Shown piece by piece: positions 47,045 through 58,199 of a stretch of DNA of 64,000 nt (positions within the stretch are counted from its first letter, which is position 1; each line of letters begins with the position of its first letter). The notes beneath the pieces were generated by a model. It searched no databases. It was not told where the DNA came from and saw nothing but the letters and a program-made list of their open reading frames with translations. This DNA comes from Coccinella septempunctata (lineage: Eukaryota; Arthropoda; Insecta; Coleoptera; Coccinellidae): NCBI RefSeq assembly GCF_907165205.1, contig NC_058189.1, forward strand, positions 63,299,815-63,363,814. The letters run 5' to 3'. The position numbers were made by a program, and so were the translations under genes.

Positions 47045-47332
47045 TCAAAGTTCAGGGAAATATCTGTTGATTGTGAATAATTCATGGATGCGGGATTCTT
47101 GAGCAGAAGCTGAATAGGAATTTCTATTGGCAATATGGCTAAGTGTCACATCATTCTGAATTTCTATACCATTTATTCCAAAAAATAAATATATTGGAAT
47201 GGATTGGCCTGCTGCCTCTTCAGACCAAAATTGCATTGAACGTGTCTGGTTTGCAATGTCATAACCGCTTACTTGACTCATAGCAAACATTACAACAGCT
47301 CTCATAGCTTTGACGGACATTTGGTAAAACAT
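47045..47332 (-). CDS. Unrecognised 95-codon open frame near a TIR remnant
   Basis: The minus-strand frame starts MFYQMSVKAMRAVVMFAMSQ and contains EEAAGQSIPIYLFFGINGIE. Composition is protein-like but no family was recognised. About 60-90 bases upstream (47395-47426) is a CAACTTCAAATACACCCCGT end like that of the 16.9-kb element, so it may be part of a decayed transposon. Confidence 0.25.
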   Translation of the reverse strand: MFYQMSVKAMRAVVMFAMSQVSGYDIANQTRSMQFWSEEAAGQSIPIYLFFGINGIEIQNDVTLSHIANRNSYSASAQESRIHELFTINRYFPEL

Positions 47333-47429
47333 TCTTTAGTATCATTGATAACCTCATTGACACAATGCCGATAAAAGTAAGATCACTATTGAAAAAAATC
47401 CTCAACTTCAAATACACCCCGTTTATTTT

Positions 47430-49060
47430 TTATTTGATTTTGTTCAAGAAATCGTTCTGAAAATTCCCGAACTCAGTGAAATAAGATCGAATTTGATCGA
47501 AATTACTATTTTTATTTCTCATATTCTCATCCCATATAATTGACAGTGAAGGGAATAATGAAAAAACAGTGAAGTGTCAGATAAGGATTAAGATGACATA
47601 GAATATGAAAAAAATATAAGTCACCCACTGAAATAAATATCAGCTCAGGAATTTTCGTTTGTTGTTCGAATTGGCAAACCTGACAATTAATTGCTGGTCA
47701 GTGCTCAGTATGCTTTGTGATCAGTGTTAAATATGGTCTGTCATTTCGAGGTGAATTAGATTTGAATTTTCGAATTTATTTTCGGCCCAACAAATATCGT
47801 TGAAACTCTCCAACAATATTTAAAATCCCTAGAATCTCAATACGTGTAAAAGAATGTGTTGTGTGCTCCAAATAGACGAATGTTTCCTAAAAAACCAACG
47901 GTGAGTCATAGAATTAAGTTTTATGTGCACTTCTATCTCGAAAGAAAATATTTCTGGATAGCTTCGCAACAAATATTGTTCGTAACAAGTAGGTGAGTGA
48001 ATTCCGGTGCCTATTCAATGCTTGATATAAAATTTCGATGAATTTCAAGTTCGAACATAGTCACAGTTTTTTATACGTTTTATTTCCAGTACAAAAAGTT
48101 GTTGTCAATGAATTCGCGTTATTCGTAAAATAATTCAATACATTCGAGGATAAAGCAAGTTTACGATGAGAAAATGTGGAAGAGTAATGAAAAATGGTAT
48201 CATACGTAAAATATAATGAATTGAGTTTCTCAAATTAGAATATTTCATGGGATTTTTTCTCATTTTATGAATTATAGTGATATAAATGATATAAAAAACA
48301 GTGAAATTGAAATGACACTTGTTGCGATTGAAGAAAAAATAGCTCCTTAATTAATAATTTTCCAAATGTTGAGAATCTATTGCCACACAAAAATTTATTT
48401 TCGTGATCGATACCGTTTTCATATCTCAACAAGAAAGAATGATTCCCCCAAACCCACTGCGTTAAACGCAGTCATAACAAGTAGAGATTTCGAATTATTC
48501 CTGTAACAAATGTACCATTAATATGAAAAAGTTGAATATTTTGTTCGGTATTTAACCGAACATGGCATTCTTGATCACAAGCTCGTTTGTCTCAAGCTGT
48601 GAATGTCAACATGTGGCAAACCTGATGATGCCATAATGATATGATACTAGACAGTAGATTGCTTCTCTTGGAGAACACGAAGATAAGGATCTAGGCAGCA
48701 ACAATATTTTCCCATTCCAGGTACGATGATGTTAATTTATGTTAATTTAATGAGTGCCAGTATACAATATTGTTTGTTTTGAATTATCAATTAAGCTGTT
48801 GTAATATCGTTTAATTCAACGATTCTATACTTACCGTAAAACGGGAAACCTATCGAACAGCGCTTGCCGTTTTATTTATCACGAAGGATCATGAATTTGC
48901 TTGGGAATTAGCACATTTCTATTGGATTCATTCAATGTGAAGCACTATAAGTTTGTATTTTTTCGAATAGTCACCTATGGTGACAAAAGATAATTTTGTC
49001 CAAATTCCTGTAGTTATTCATGAAGAATTCGTTATCAAAATCAATTATTTCTGCACCTAA
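47430..49060. other. AT-rich non-genic stretch, nothing recognised
   Basis: No frame above 60 codons, no clear repeat. TTATGTTAATTTATGTTAAT-like duplication at about 48731. Confidence 0.4.
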
Positions 49061-49065
49061 ATCTA

Positions 49066-49160
49066 CAGGGTGAGTTTTTTCTGAATCGATTTAGAAGATA
49101 CAGGCTGTTGAAAATAACCATGAAAAAATGTTATTTTTAGTTCAATCTCACAAACGGCGA
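49066..49160. mobile_element. Fragment of a CAGGGTGAGTC-family element
   Basis: Starts CTACAGGGTGAGTTTTTTCT and keeps GATACAGGCTGTTGAAAA and TCAATCTCACAAACGG before breaking off into the next repeat. Confidence 0.6.
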
Positions 49161-49960
49161 GTGACCCAAGAAATTGAGGTTTTCAGAATCGAGTTCTTGT
49201 GCTTGGGTGGAAGCCTTGGCAATGATTATTATGGAACTGGAAATCAATTGGATCAGACGAATATAACAGGAGATATCGCAGATTGAAAATTGCAATTTTT
49301 GAAAAATGCCTTTTCAAAGATGAAAATCTTAATGAAAGGAGATAGGCTTTCGAAATTGCTGGCAATAGTTTCGAGTGCGTGTTCAAAAACTTATATTTTC
49401 ATACCAAAATTTCAAATATCTGGCCCAGTTTAGGAGAAAATAATTTTTTTCGTTTTTCCACTTTTCATTTTCGAGTTGACTTCGAAGAGCTCTCTGGAGT
49501 GCAATTCTCTATTGAATCATAAACTGTCTGATTTTCTTAAATCTTCAAGACAAATTCTATGCACTCCATATCCTAAGGCAGTAATAAAACATCCTGAGTT
49601 TCAGACAGAGTAGCAAATTTGTCATTTCAGGTGGGTCTAATCCCTTGCTCATTTTTGACCCAAGAAATCGAGATTTTCGAAACAGAGTTTTTGTGCTAGG
49701 GTGAAAGCCTAGGCAACGCTGATTATATAACCTTAAATTCCAATATAACAGGAGATAAGGCAGATTGAAAGTTGCAATTTTCGAAAAATGCTATTTCCAA
49801 GATGAAAATCCAAAATAAGAGAAATAGGCCTTCGAAATTGCTGGCAATAGATTCAGCATGTTCGAAAACCTACAAATGGTCACCAAACTTTCGTATATCT
49901 AACACTGTTTACCAGAAAATCAAATTTTTTATTTTTTCATTATTCAACTTTCGAGTTGAG
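49160..49960 (-). repeat. Two ~510-bp direct units of the 10.8-11.9 kb repeat, inverted
   Basis: GACCCAAGAAATTGAGGTTTT at 49150 and GACCCAAGAAATCGAGATTTT at 49660 start matching blocks (TTGTGCT-GGGTG-AAGCC, CGAAATTGCTGGCAATAG, TTTTCATTTTCGAGTTGA). Confidence 0.7.
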
Positions 49961-49974
49961 TTGTATCTAGCAGA

Positions 49975-50395
49975 AAAATCATAGTAGATTTAAACGTGAT
50001 ACATACTCTGAGAAAGCAACCTTTCTAGAGATAAATTCTCGACATTTCATCCACCCAGGTGCAACCGTTCGATCTTGAGGCAGTTTTAACTGAACCCAAC
50101 TTTTTGGTAATTTTTCGAAGGTCATCTTTAGAGTGATTTATCTTCCAGGAAAATTATCGTAGATCTAAACGTGATACATATTCTGAAAGAGCAACTCTTC
50201 TAGTGATAAATCTGAGAATTTCATCCATTTCGGCACAACCGTTCAGTCTTGGGGAAGTTTTAACTGAATCCAACTTTTTGTGAATTTTTCGAAGGTCATC
50301 TTTAGAGTAATTTATGTTCCAGGAAAATTATCGTAGATCTAAATGTGATACTTACATATTCTGAAAGAGCAACTATTCGAGTAATAAATCTGAGA
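49975..50395 (+). repeat. ~175-bp satellite array, about 2.3 units
   Basis: The GCAAC anchor recurs at 50016, 50191 and 50369 (periods 175 and 178). Shared text: ATCGTAGATCTAAACGTGAT, GTGCAACCGTTC, TTTTTCGAAGGTCATCTTTA. The hammerhead module follows immediately. Confidence 0.75.
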
Positions 50396-50414
50396 ACTCA
50401 GAAGATATTACCAG

Positions 50415-50625
50415 TAGTTAGAGTCAATTCCATCGGAGTGTGAGTTGTGTTGCTCTGACGAGGTCAAATTAGACCGAAACCAGGAGCAGCATCTACTGTT
50501 CTTCGATGGAACATTCTAGCTTTCGTTGTGCTGACGATGACAAATTGAGAAGTTGTATTTACTTGTTATATTCATATCAGTATAGGTGGTATGCGTCTGA
50601 ATTTTTTTCTTATTATTGCTTCTGA
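50415..50625 (+). mobile_element. ~200-bp hammerhead-bearing module, copy A
   Basis: Similarity to 52,115-52,330 runs from the ribozyme through CTGACGATGACAAATTGAG, TATTCATATCAGTATAGGTG and CGTCTGAATTTTTTTC. No protein frame. Likely a short retroelement unit or terminal repeat. Confidence 0.55.
50430..50509 (+). ncRNA. Hammerhead ribozyme motif A, cleavage triplet mutated
   Basis: Core CTGACGA (50455-50461), stem II GGTC/GACC with loop AAATTA (50462-50475) and GAAA (50476-50479). Stem I: proximal TGTTGCT/AGCAGCA and distal CCATCGGAG/CTTCGATGG with one G-U. Where the NUH triplet should lie the sequence is AGC (50485-50487), so the A15.1-U16.1 pair and cleavage site are lost. Probably an inactive copy of the motif at 52.1 kb. 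A surrounding ~200 bp is shared by both. Confidence 0.75.
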
Positions 50626-50639
50626 TTCTTTTCAGGAAG

Positions 50640-51720
50640 CTGTTCGTTAGATAAAGTGACTGCCATTAACGCACACTCTCCATAATCTTCATCGAAGAAA
50701 ATACTATCATAATATCCTTAACAACAAGATATCAATAGTTGAATGCCAGTCCGAACATAATTTTCTTGAATTTCCGTATAACTTTTCTGTATAGATCCCG
50801 ATTCACGTGTAGTTACTGATTACACCAATGCAGAAACCCCTCACTATCTTAACGACAAGACCGTATGTCCGAAGCAACAATCCGAACGATGGGATCCACC
50901 TCGGAAAAAAAAACTAGACCTGCGGCGTTTCTGGGAGCTCTAGCACCTGCCAAGTCCACTACCGTGGGTACTTCCATGAAGAACTTGTATCGACGATGAT
51001 CGTTCCTTCAAAAATATGTAATTTAGACGAATTAACCGGCTCGGCGTGGGTGCTGAATCCTTTATTTATTTCCCTCCAGAGGCTACGATTACACTTGGAC
51101 GTTACTTTTGGTCCAGATAATTTTCGCCCATAAGAGAGGCGATTAGTGGAATTTCGATTCGGATTTATGGCGATCATAAGCTACCTACACACATGGTCCG
51201 CCGAAAGGTTCGGTCGATCATATAACGGGCAAGATGATGTGATTTTTTGGGTGCAAAAAATGGGAGTCAATTTCGCCGATGAATTATTGGAAGGCTTTTT
51301 TCAATTCTGGTTCATCATTTACATTAACTACCTTGGCTTCCGGCTTCAGTCGGCTGACTTTGAAGTTGAATCGGAAATCAATCATGTGATGGTAGTTATT
51401 ATCATATTGCGATAGCGAATGGGTGAGTCTTCAAAGCTTGAAGGCACTTGGACAAAGTGTCCTTTTTGAGATGTGAATAAAGTACCCTTATGAAAAAGAC
51501 GCTGCCTTGCGAAGATATGTGCCTCCAAGTCCAAATGGTACTACCATAATTCATTTTTTTGATAACTTCCGAACGACTCATTTGAATTTGAGTCGATACA
51601 AATATTGACTGGATTTCTTCACACATCTTTTCTATAAGTCTCCGAAACTTACTGACCTTAGCACTGAGTGCTCAGAAACTTTTTCTTGATTGGAAATGAA
51701 ATACCGTCGATATCTTTCCA
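50640..51720. other. Non-genic; GC-balanced island at about 50.8-51.25 kb
   Basis: The 89-codon plus and 72-codon minus frames at 50.96-51.42 kb carry no recognisable motif. Mixed, high-complexity DNA like the other islands. Confidence 0.35.
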
Positions 51721-52049
51721 TTTATAAAGAGTGAGTCTCTGACTCTTACAGATATTTTAACAGAAGATTATTGATGTCAAAAGAAACACTTTCTTCCTAT
51801 TCCGTTTTTTCTGATTCGGCCCTGATAAAATGATATAGCCATTTTAATTTTTCATAATGAGCTATGCCACCTCTGGAAAAATAAAATTACCTACAGAATA
51901 ACTAGCTGAATCTGTGACACTACACCTCTGTCGATCTGTTGACCAGAGTTCTACTCAGCCAAAGTAACCAATTTTTCAAATTTCACACATACCTTTTGAT
52001 TTTTGAACATCAAATTACTCGTAACAGCGCATTATACGAGAAAATATGA

Positions 52050-52362
52050 AGTAACAAAACTGTTACTGGATAGTACTCAATAGCGCTTGCCAGTATTGAA
52101 TAAGAGTCCATGAATTCCAAACGTTCTCCATCGGAGATGAAGCTATGTTGCTCTGAGGAGGTCAAATGAGACTGAAACAATGGTCAGCATCTGCTTTTCT
52201 TCGAAGGAGCGTACTCCATTTAGGGCCCTGACGATGGCAATTTGGCTAGTTCATTTCAGATCGTAACACTTGCTGATATTCATATAAGCGGGTGATACGA
52301 ATCTGAATTAGTCCATATTATTGTATTCATTGCCTCCCCGTTTAGGCGTGATCATTCTTGCT
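52050..52362 (+). mobile_element. ~310-bp insertion with hammerhead ribozyme B
   Basis: Boundaries are defined by comparison with the uninterrupted copy at 56,732-57,329. No long open frame, no clear target duplication. The part from the ribozyme to TATTATTG (about 52323) is shared with 50.4-50.6 kb. Looks like a non-autonomous, retrozyme- or Penelope-terminal-repeat-like unit. Confidence 0.6.
52126..52209 (+). ncRNA. Hammerhead self-cleaving ribozyme motif B, core intact
   Basis: Type I layout with a very short stem III. Core CTGAGGA (52153-52159); stem II GGTC/GACT, loop AAATGA (52160-52173); GAAA (52174-52177); C with loop AATG and cleavage triplet GTC (52183-52185), giving a 2-bp stem III; stem I proximal TGCT/AGCA (52149-52152 with 52186-52189), an internal loop, and distal CTCCATCGGAG/CTTCGAAGGAG with one mismatch and one G-U. 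Predicted cleavage follows C52185. Short-stem-III type I hammerheads are known from Penelope-like elements, retrozymes and animal satellites. Activity is inferred, not shown. Confidence 0.8.
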
Positions 52363-52719
52363 TATTTTACAAAACGTTCAAAAATTCAATAGATAGTGTC
52401 CAACTTACTTTCAAGAGTAGGGTTCTTTGAATTTCTGGTATTTTTGTGGTACGTAATGTTGATAATGAGAAAAATGGACGACGAGGGTGATATCTTATCT
52501 TCGGAGAAGATTAATCGAATAAATGAAAAAATATATTCCGAAATTCAATTAATTCGATAAAACAGTTCGTGAGATAGAATTTTTTTATGGTATTCAACAG
52601 CCTGTATCTCTTAAACCGGGCCGATTCGGCAAACATGGTATGAGAAAAAACTGTTTCTTCTGATCTCAAGAATCTACTGTTAATATTTGTACGGGTGAAA
52701 GACTCACCCTGTATATTTT

Positions 52720-53740
52720 ATAATTAAATCTGCTACAAAAATCTAAAATAGAAACAATAGCAACAATAAACAGCCACATTCCTGGACTCTGTGTTGGTGG
52801 CAATCTTCACAGTCGTCCAGGAATGTTAGGCTTTTCCTAGCCAGTAAAAACAAGTACTATTTAACTAGACGTCACTGGATTCTATGACAAAAATTTGGTA
52901 GTGGTTTTTATTTCTTCGATAAGTTTATTAAAGATACCTGAGATTGAAATACGAGGGGTGTCTGGACAATGATACTTTTCAATTCGACACTGTATCTCTA
53001 AAACCAAAAGAGCCATCAAAATTCTTCTTGGGACATTTTTATTTCATAGGAAACAGCACACTTTGACGAAAACCGCAGTCCTCCATCTCCAAAGATAAGG
53101 GAGATACACCGCAAAAGTCCCCTAAATGGAATACAACGATGGACTATTCATTATCGAGGTCATTGTTTCCTCCCAGCCCATAACAAATAACAACAATTCT
53201 CCGTGGCAAAAAAAACGACCGAACCGCTGCTCCATTTCTTACGTCATCACTTCCAGCGAAAAGTAAAGACAAACCTTCAATTTCCAATTTGTTACAATTC
53301 CCATTACAGGCCGACCGAAAGAAATACAGGCACCATTTTCACACCCACCACTCCGTCATTATTCGGCTTCGTTTTTTTTTCACTCCTCCAGCCGCAGTAT
53401 CGAAAAACAATCATACACCTACAAGTAGGCGTCGCAGGATAGAGGTTATCTATCTCGAGAAATCGAGTCCGGCCGAGCCTATAATCACCGAATTTACATT
53501 CAATCAATAATAGACAACACGTCAATTAGTTCGGGAGAAATACAACATAATTGGGGTATTAAAATATGTAACATGTTGGTTGGGGAATGTGACGTAACTG
53601 TGGAGATGTTATCTCTCGAGTCGGCCGTGGAAGTGTTTTATGACGGTAGTAGGAGTTCATTATGACGCCAATGCATCTATTTCGACAACTATCTCCAACA
53701 GTACTACGCTATTAATTAGGGACTAATTTCTATGAAGGAA
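52720..53740. other. Non-genic; GC-balanced island at about 53.2-53.7 kb
   Basis: Frames of 70-79 codons overlap on both strands with no motif. Contains TTATCGAGG...TCAATTAGTTCGGG-type mixed sequence. Confidence 0.35.
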
Positions 53741-53749
53741 GATTATTAT

Positions 53750-54320
53750 TATAGAATTATAAGAGCTAGAAGAAAACGAATGACAAATTTCCTAGCTCTT
53801 TTGCAGAGAAACAATGAATGATTAAAACCGTAGCCTCCTACCATTCTTCGTTTTTGGGTTATTAGCAAGAAGTGAAATTTTGACGATTTCGAAAAGTTCT
53901 CATAACTTTTTTGTCTTTGAGGTTACAGATCTGGAACTCAAATCTTCCTAGGCTCTTTTATACGTAGAATCCACTGACAAAAGATTTTTTTCCAATTCAA
54001 AAATAACAAATTCATTAAAAGTTTGCATTTAAACAAACGAAAGTACGCCTAATGATTCCAAATGAAACATATTTTGAGCTCGTCAGTGGATTATACGTCA
54101 AAAAGTGCCTGTAGAAGGTTCAATTCTCAGATCTGTAACTTCAAAGACAAAAAAGTTATGAGAACTTTTCGAAATCATCAAAATCTCATTTTCTGCTAAT
54201 ATTTCAAAAACGAAGAATCGTAGGAGGCTACGGTTTGCAGCATTCTTTGTTTTTCTGAAAAAGAGCTGGCAAATGTGTTATTCATTCATTTTCTTCTATC
54301 TCTTGGAGTTCTCAAGATCT
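53750..54320. repeat. Long imperfect inverted repeat, arms about 230 bp
   Basis: AAAACCGTAGCCTCCTACCA...GTTCTCATAACTTTTTTGTC on the left reappears inverted (GACAAAAAAGTTATGAGAAC...GTAGGAGGCTACGGTTT) on the right, with AGAGCTAGAAGAAAACGAATG further out. The loop is about 100 bp. Transcription would give a long hairpin RNA. Confidence 0.8.
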
Positions 54321-54369
54321 CCTCAGTGGACAACGAATTTTGCCCATCCTGTACACCTAGCTTGATACA

Positions 54370-54815
54370 TTAGTACAAAATCGTTTTTGAAGTTACAGAT
54401 CTGAAACTTGAACCTTCTACAGGCACTTTTTTATGTAGAATCTGCTGACGACCTCAAAATATTTTTTCATATTGAATCATCAGGCGAAGTTCGTTTTTTA
54501 AATACAAACTTTAATTTTAATTATTTTTGAATTGAAAAAAAAATCGTTTGTAGGTAGATTCTACGTATAAAAGTCTCTAAGAAGGTTCAAGTGTTACATC
54601 TGTAATTTACAAGACAAAAAAGTTATGAGAACGAAACAGTAAAAATCTCAATTCTGATAATAACTCAAAAACTACAGATCTTTGGAGGCTATGGTTTTCA
54701 CCATTTCTCTGCAAAAGAGCTTGGCAATGTATCATACGTTTTCTTCTAGCTCTTATAGTTCTCGAGATCCCCTCAATAGAAAACGAATTTTTCCCACCCT
54801 GTCCACTGCTCCACA
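54370..54815. repeat. Second inverted-repeat copy of the same family
   Basis: GAAGTTACAGATCTGAAACTT...GTAGAATCTGCTGAC and its inverted counterpart GTAGATTCTACGTATAAAAG...CATCTGTAATTTACAAGAC, then AAAAAGTTATGAGAACG. Its right end (GAATTTTTCCCACCCTGTCC) parallels the end of the first (GAATTTTGCCCATCCTGTAC). Confidence 0.7.
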
Positions 54816-54929
54816 ATCGGTTTTCCATCAATTTGGAATGGAAAGTCATTAAAACAGTGGTATAATAGAAATTGTGATTTATGACGAAAACGAAATATCA
54901 AGAGACCGAGGACCAGGCTGAGAGAAAAC

Positions 54930-55500
54930 TTTTTCAACGGTAAATTCTTGCAAGGTCAAAAGCAACACTTCTTTACTTTCCATTTTTTCAGAATTTACTC
55001 GGTTTGGAAGATGCAAGCTGAAAAACTATAAAAAAGTATTCTTTTTAGTTCTCACAAACGGTTTCATCGAATGAAATGAATTTCGGAATATAGTTTTTCA
55101 TTTATTCGATGAATCTTTTTTGAACATAAGATATCAACCACGTCTTCCAGTTTTCTCATTATGACCATTTCGTATCTTTTAAAAACCAAAAATTCTTTGA
55201 ATTTTTGGTTTGTCATAATGAATATTTGATCGTTTTGTGAAATAAAAGTATGAAGTATGGGTACTTTGGCTGAATAAAACTCTGTTTGAAAGATCTACAG
55301 TAGTGTCGTAGATTTAGCTTGTTATTCTGAAGGGAATTTTGTTTGTCCAGGGGTGGAATAGCTCATTAGGAAAATTTAAAATGGCTATATCTTTTTATCA
55401 GGGCCGAATCGGTAAAAATGATATAGGAAAAAAGTGTTTCTTTTGACCTCAAGAATCTATTGTTGAGATATTTGTACGAGGCGAAGACTTACCTTGTTTA
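54930..55500. mobile_element. CAGGGTGAGTC-family element, copy 3
   Basis: Keeps TCTCACAAACGGTTTCATCG, TTCCAGTTTTCTCATTATGA, ATATCTTTTTATCAGGGCCG and an end GCGAAGACTTACCTTGT. The left end is poorly preserved. Confidence 0.65.
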
Positions 55501-55504
55501 ATCA

Positions 55505-56725
55505 AAATTACACCAAGAGATAAATTCCATCCCTTCAATTTTAAACAACCAAAGCAATCTCGTACTGAAAAATCGAAGCAGTCAAGAATCGGCTCACTGC
55601 TTTACGAAAAAAATGTCAAAGATCAAGTTCATCGCCTTTTTTGAGAACGGCCGTAGTTCCTTTTTGTTTTTTTTTCTCAGTAATGAATCAAAACAGGATC
55701 CTACGATATTTCCTTCTCCTCGCTCGCATCTCATCCCGGTCGAAACGGCTCACTCGTATGCGTCTCTTCCAAATACGCGTCTCGCTAACGAAGAATCGAA
55801 ATGAAAAAGCGAGATAAAACCTTCCTAGAAGGTGCACCAATATTGCTAGTTATATGCGGCTTAATGACCTCCGCGTTTTTGTACGCGAGCATCTTAAATG
55901 GTAAAAATGACAAATACCTGTCGTTTTTATGCCCGGTAAAAGCCGAGTATCATCTTATTTTACGAGGCTGAATCGGAAAACCACGGACTACGGATAAGTA
56001 GGAATCATTGGAAGTCGTGGACAATATAAATTAAGCCAAGTCGGGAGCTCCCTGATTGTCATTTCCCGGGTTGACAAACTCTATAGGAATTTCTACAGGG
56101 GGCAGATGATAAGGTTTTGCGCGTCACACACGCAGGAGGTATTTTGAAGGTGTTGGCTTCTGGATGTTGGGATTGAGAGCCCATCGATGTATCAACAATA
56201 ACGGAATGCTTTTTGAGTCAAGTCTCGGTTATAATGAAAACGTCAACAAGGTAGAAGTAAGTTATAGAGAGTAGAATAGAAGTGTTTACCCAAGTTTGAC
56301 TTGTTATAACTTCGACATCGCCATTTTATGCAATCATCTCTTTTTCTTGAAATTCTTGCTATAACTATCACTGATGCAAAGCACAATTCTTAATCTGCAC
56401 GCAACTGGCCCAGATTTTTCAAGATCTTCTTGTTGTGCAGGGTGAGAATATAAAGCGAAAAGTGTACATATTTTCGCCTTACAGTTTCGTTTTTCTCGTT
56501 CTTTTTTGAAAACAGCAGCATCAAAGAAGACTTTGTCTATGAATTGATCAAAAGTAGTGGCTTACATATGAGGTAGGTTTGTGATAAAAAAATACCCAGA
56601 CAAAATCCTTAATTTTATTTGAGATTTGTTTGTTGAGCATTACACTTTGAAAAAAGCTACAAATGAACTGAGTTCCATTCATAAACGTTTAAATTGGAGT
56701 TCAGTGAACATGGCAGCTTTTCTTT
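55505..56725. other. Non-genic; GC-balanced island at about 55.6-56.1 kb
   Basis: No motif-bearing frames. Contains CGAAACGGCTCACTCG and GCCCGGTAAAAGCC-like mixed sequence; the remainder is AT-rich. Confidence 0.35.
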
Positions 56726-56731
56726 ATTTCT

Positions 56732-57329
56732 ACAGGGTGAGTCTTTGACAGTCAAAAGAAACAATTTCTTCCTATACCATTTTTTCCGATTTGGCCCTGA
56801 TAAATGAGCTGTGCCACCCATGGAAAATCTAAATTACCTTCAGAATATCTAGCTAAATCTGTGACACTATACATATGTGGATCTTCCGAACAAAGGACCC
56901 AATTTTCCAAATTTCACAGATGCTTTTTAAATTTGAATATCAAATTACTCGGAAACAGCGCATTATACGAGAAAATATGAAAAATACTTTTATTTTACAA
57001 AACGTTCAAATATTCATAAGATAGCGTCCAACTTAGTTTCAAGGGTTGGGCTCTTAGAATTTTCGGTATTTTTATGGTACGTAATGGTCAAAATGAGAAA
57101 ACTGGAAGACGAGGGTAATATCTTGTGTTCGAAGAAGGTTCATCAAATAGATGACAAATTATATTCTGAAATTCATTTCATTCCATGAAACCGTTCGTGA
57201 GATAAAACTAAAAATAACATTTTTATGGTTTTTCGACAGCCTGTATCTTTAAAATTGGGCCGAAAAAAATGTTTTATGACCTCAAGAATCCGCTGTTAGT
57301 GGAAGCAAAGATTCACATTCACCCAGTAT
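56732..57329. mobile_element. CAGGGTGAGTC-family element, copy 4 (uninterrupted)
   Basis: Left TACAGGGTGAGTCTTTGAC, right CACATTCACCCAGTATA. Serves as the reference for the insertion at 52.05-52.36 kb. Confidence 0.75.
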
Positions 57330-57479
57330 AAGGTTTCATTGGAGACGTTCTTGTTGAAATTTCTTTAGGAGAAACCTCCAACTTTATCCGATAGGGTTGA
57401 TGTCTGCGGATCTAGGAGTTTTTCACTACGATTAAAGAATTTTGCTTTTGACTATACTTGTGCACCCACAAAAAAAACC

Positions 57480-58190
57480 GCACTCCACACACTGTGGAAC
57501 ATGTTACTTAAAATTAAGTTTGATTTTTATTAATCATAGGTCCCTTTATGTCCCTTTTAATGCAGTTGGTCATCTTAATAGTGCAGTTCAAACGATATTT
57601 GCTATTGTTATATGGAAAAAAGCAAATTTCTCGAGAAAATAGAAATGTCTACAGCAACGCAATGTATTGGGAACATGACAAAAACTTGTACCCAGGTAAT
57701 AACCTTACCTAACATAAAGAAAAACTTTATAAGGACACCAATATTTTCAAATTCCTAGCTGAAAAACTGAAATTTTTCCCTTTTGCATGTTCACACCCTG
57801 TACAACGACAGAAGGTTGAAAAAAATACCCTGCGCCAGTCCATTGAAAATTGAGGATGGTGTTTCACACCACTGCCGAAAAATCCAACATCGGCGAAGAA
57901 TTGTCCGAGAGCTAGAATTTCAAGAAAAAAACGTGTTTCATGAAATGGCGATATTTCCATAGCAACGTATTGTATCCGAAAATTGGCGAACATGTTTCGC
58001 GATATCGACCTAATAGTCCAAAAAGCATGAAAAAAAAAATATGTAAGGCCTTCTACCATTCCCAAATTTTTCGCCAAAAAAACGAAAATCTTTGGCTGCC
58101 TTACATTAACACCTTGTACAACAACAAGTGCCTTGTGCCAGTGGCATATAGGCAAAGGATAAGGCTGTATACATATCCGGTTGAAAATCC
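57480..58190. repeat. ~318-bp tandem repeat, about two units
   Basis: ACACCCTGTACAACGACA at 57790 and ACACCTTGTACAACAACA at 58109; CAGCAACGCAATGTATTGGG at about 57651 and TAGCAACGTATTGTATCCG at about 57959. The 142-codon minus-strand frame (58155-57727) contains an internal repeat for this reason and is not a recognised gene. Confidence 0.55.
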
Positions 58191-58199
58191 AACATGATC

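Larger units (their letters stand above)
51729..52713. mobile_element. CAGGGTGAGTC-family TIR element, copy 2, carrying the hammerhead insertion
   Basis: Ends GAGTGAGTCTCTGACTC and GGTGAAAGACTCACCCTGTA are inverted. Relative to the 56.7-kb copy about 310 bp are inserted between GAGAAAATATGAAG (about 52050) and TATTTTACAAAACG (about 52362); that insert contains hammerhead B. Confidence 0.75.

Noticed and set aside
52215..52245. CTGACGATG after each hammerhead, looking like the start of another ribozyme core
   Set aside because: No stem II and no GAAA follow at a proper distance in either copy. Kept only as part of the shared module.
57727..58155. 142-codon minus-strand frame with an internal protein repeat
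   Set aside because: The internal repeat reflects a ~318-bp DNA tandem repeat; no motif or splice support.
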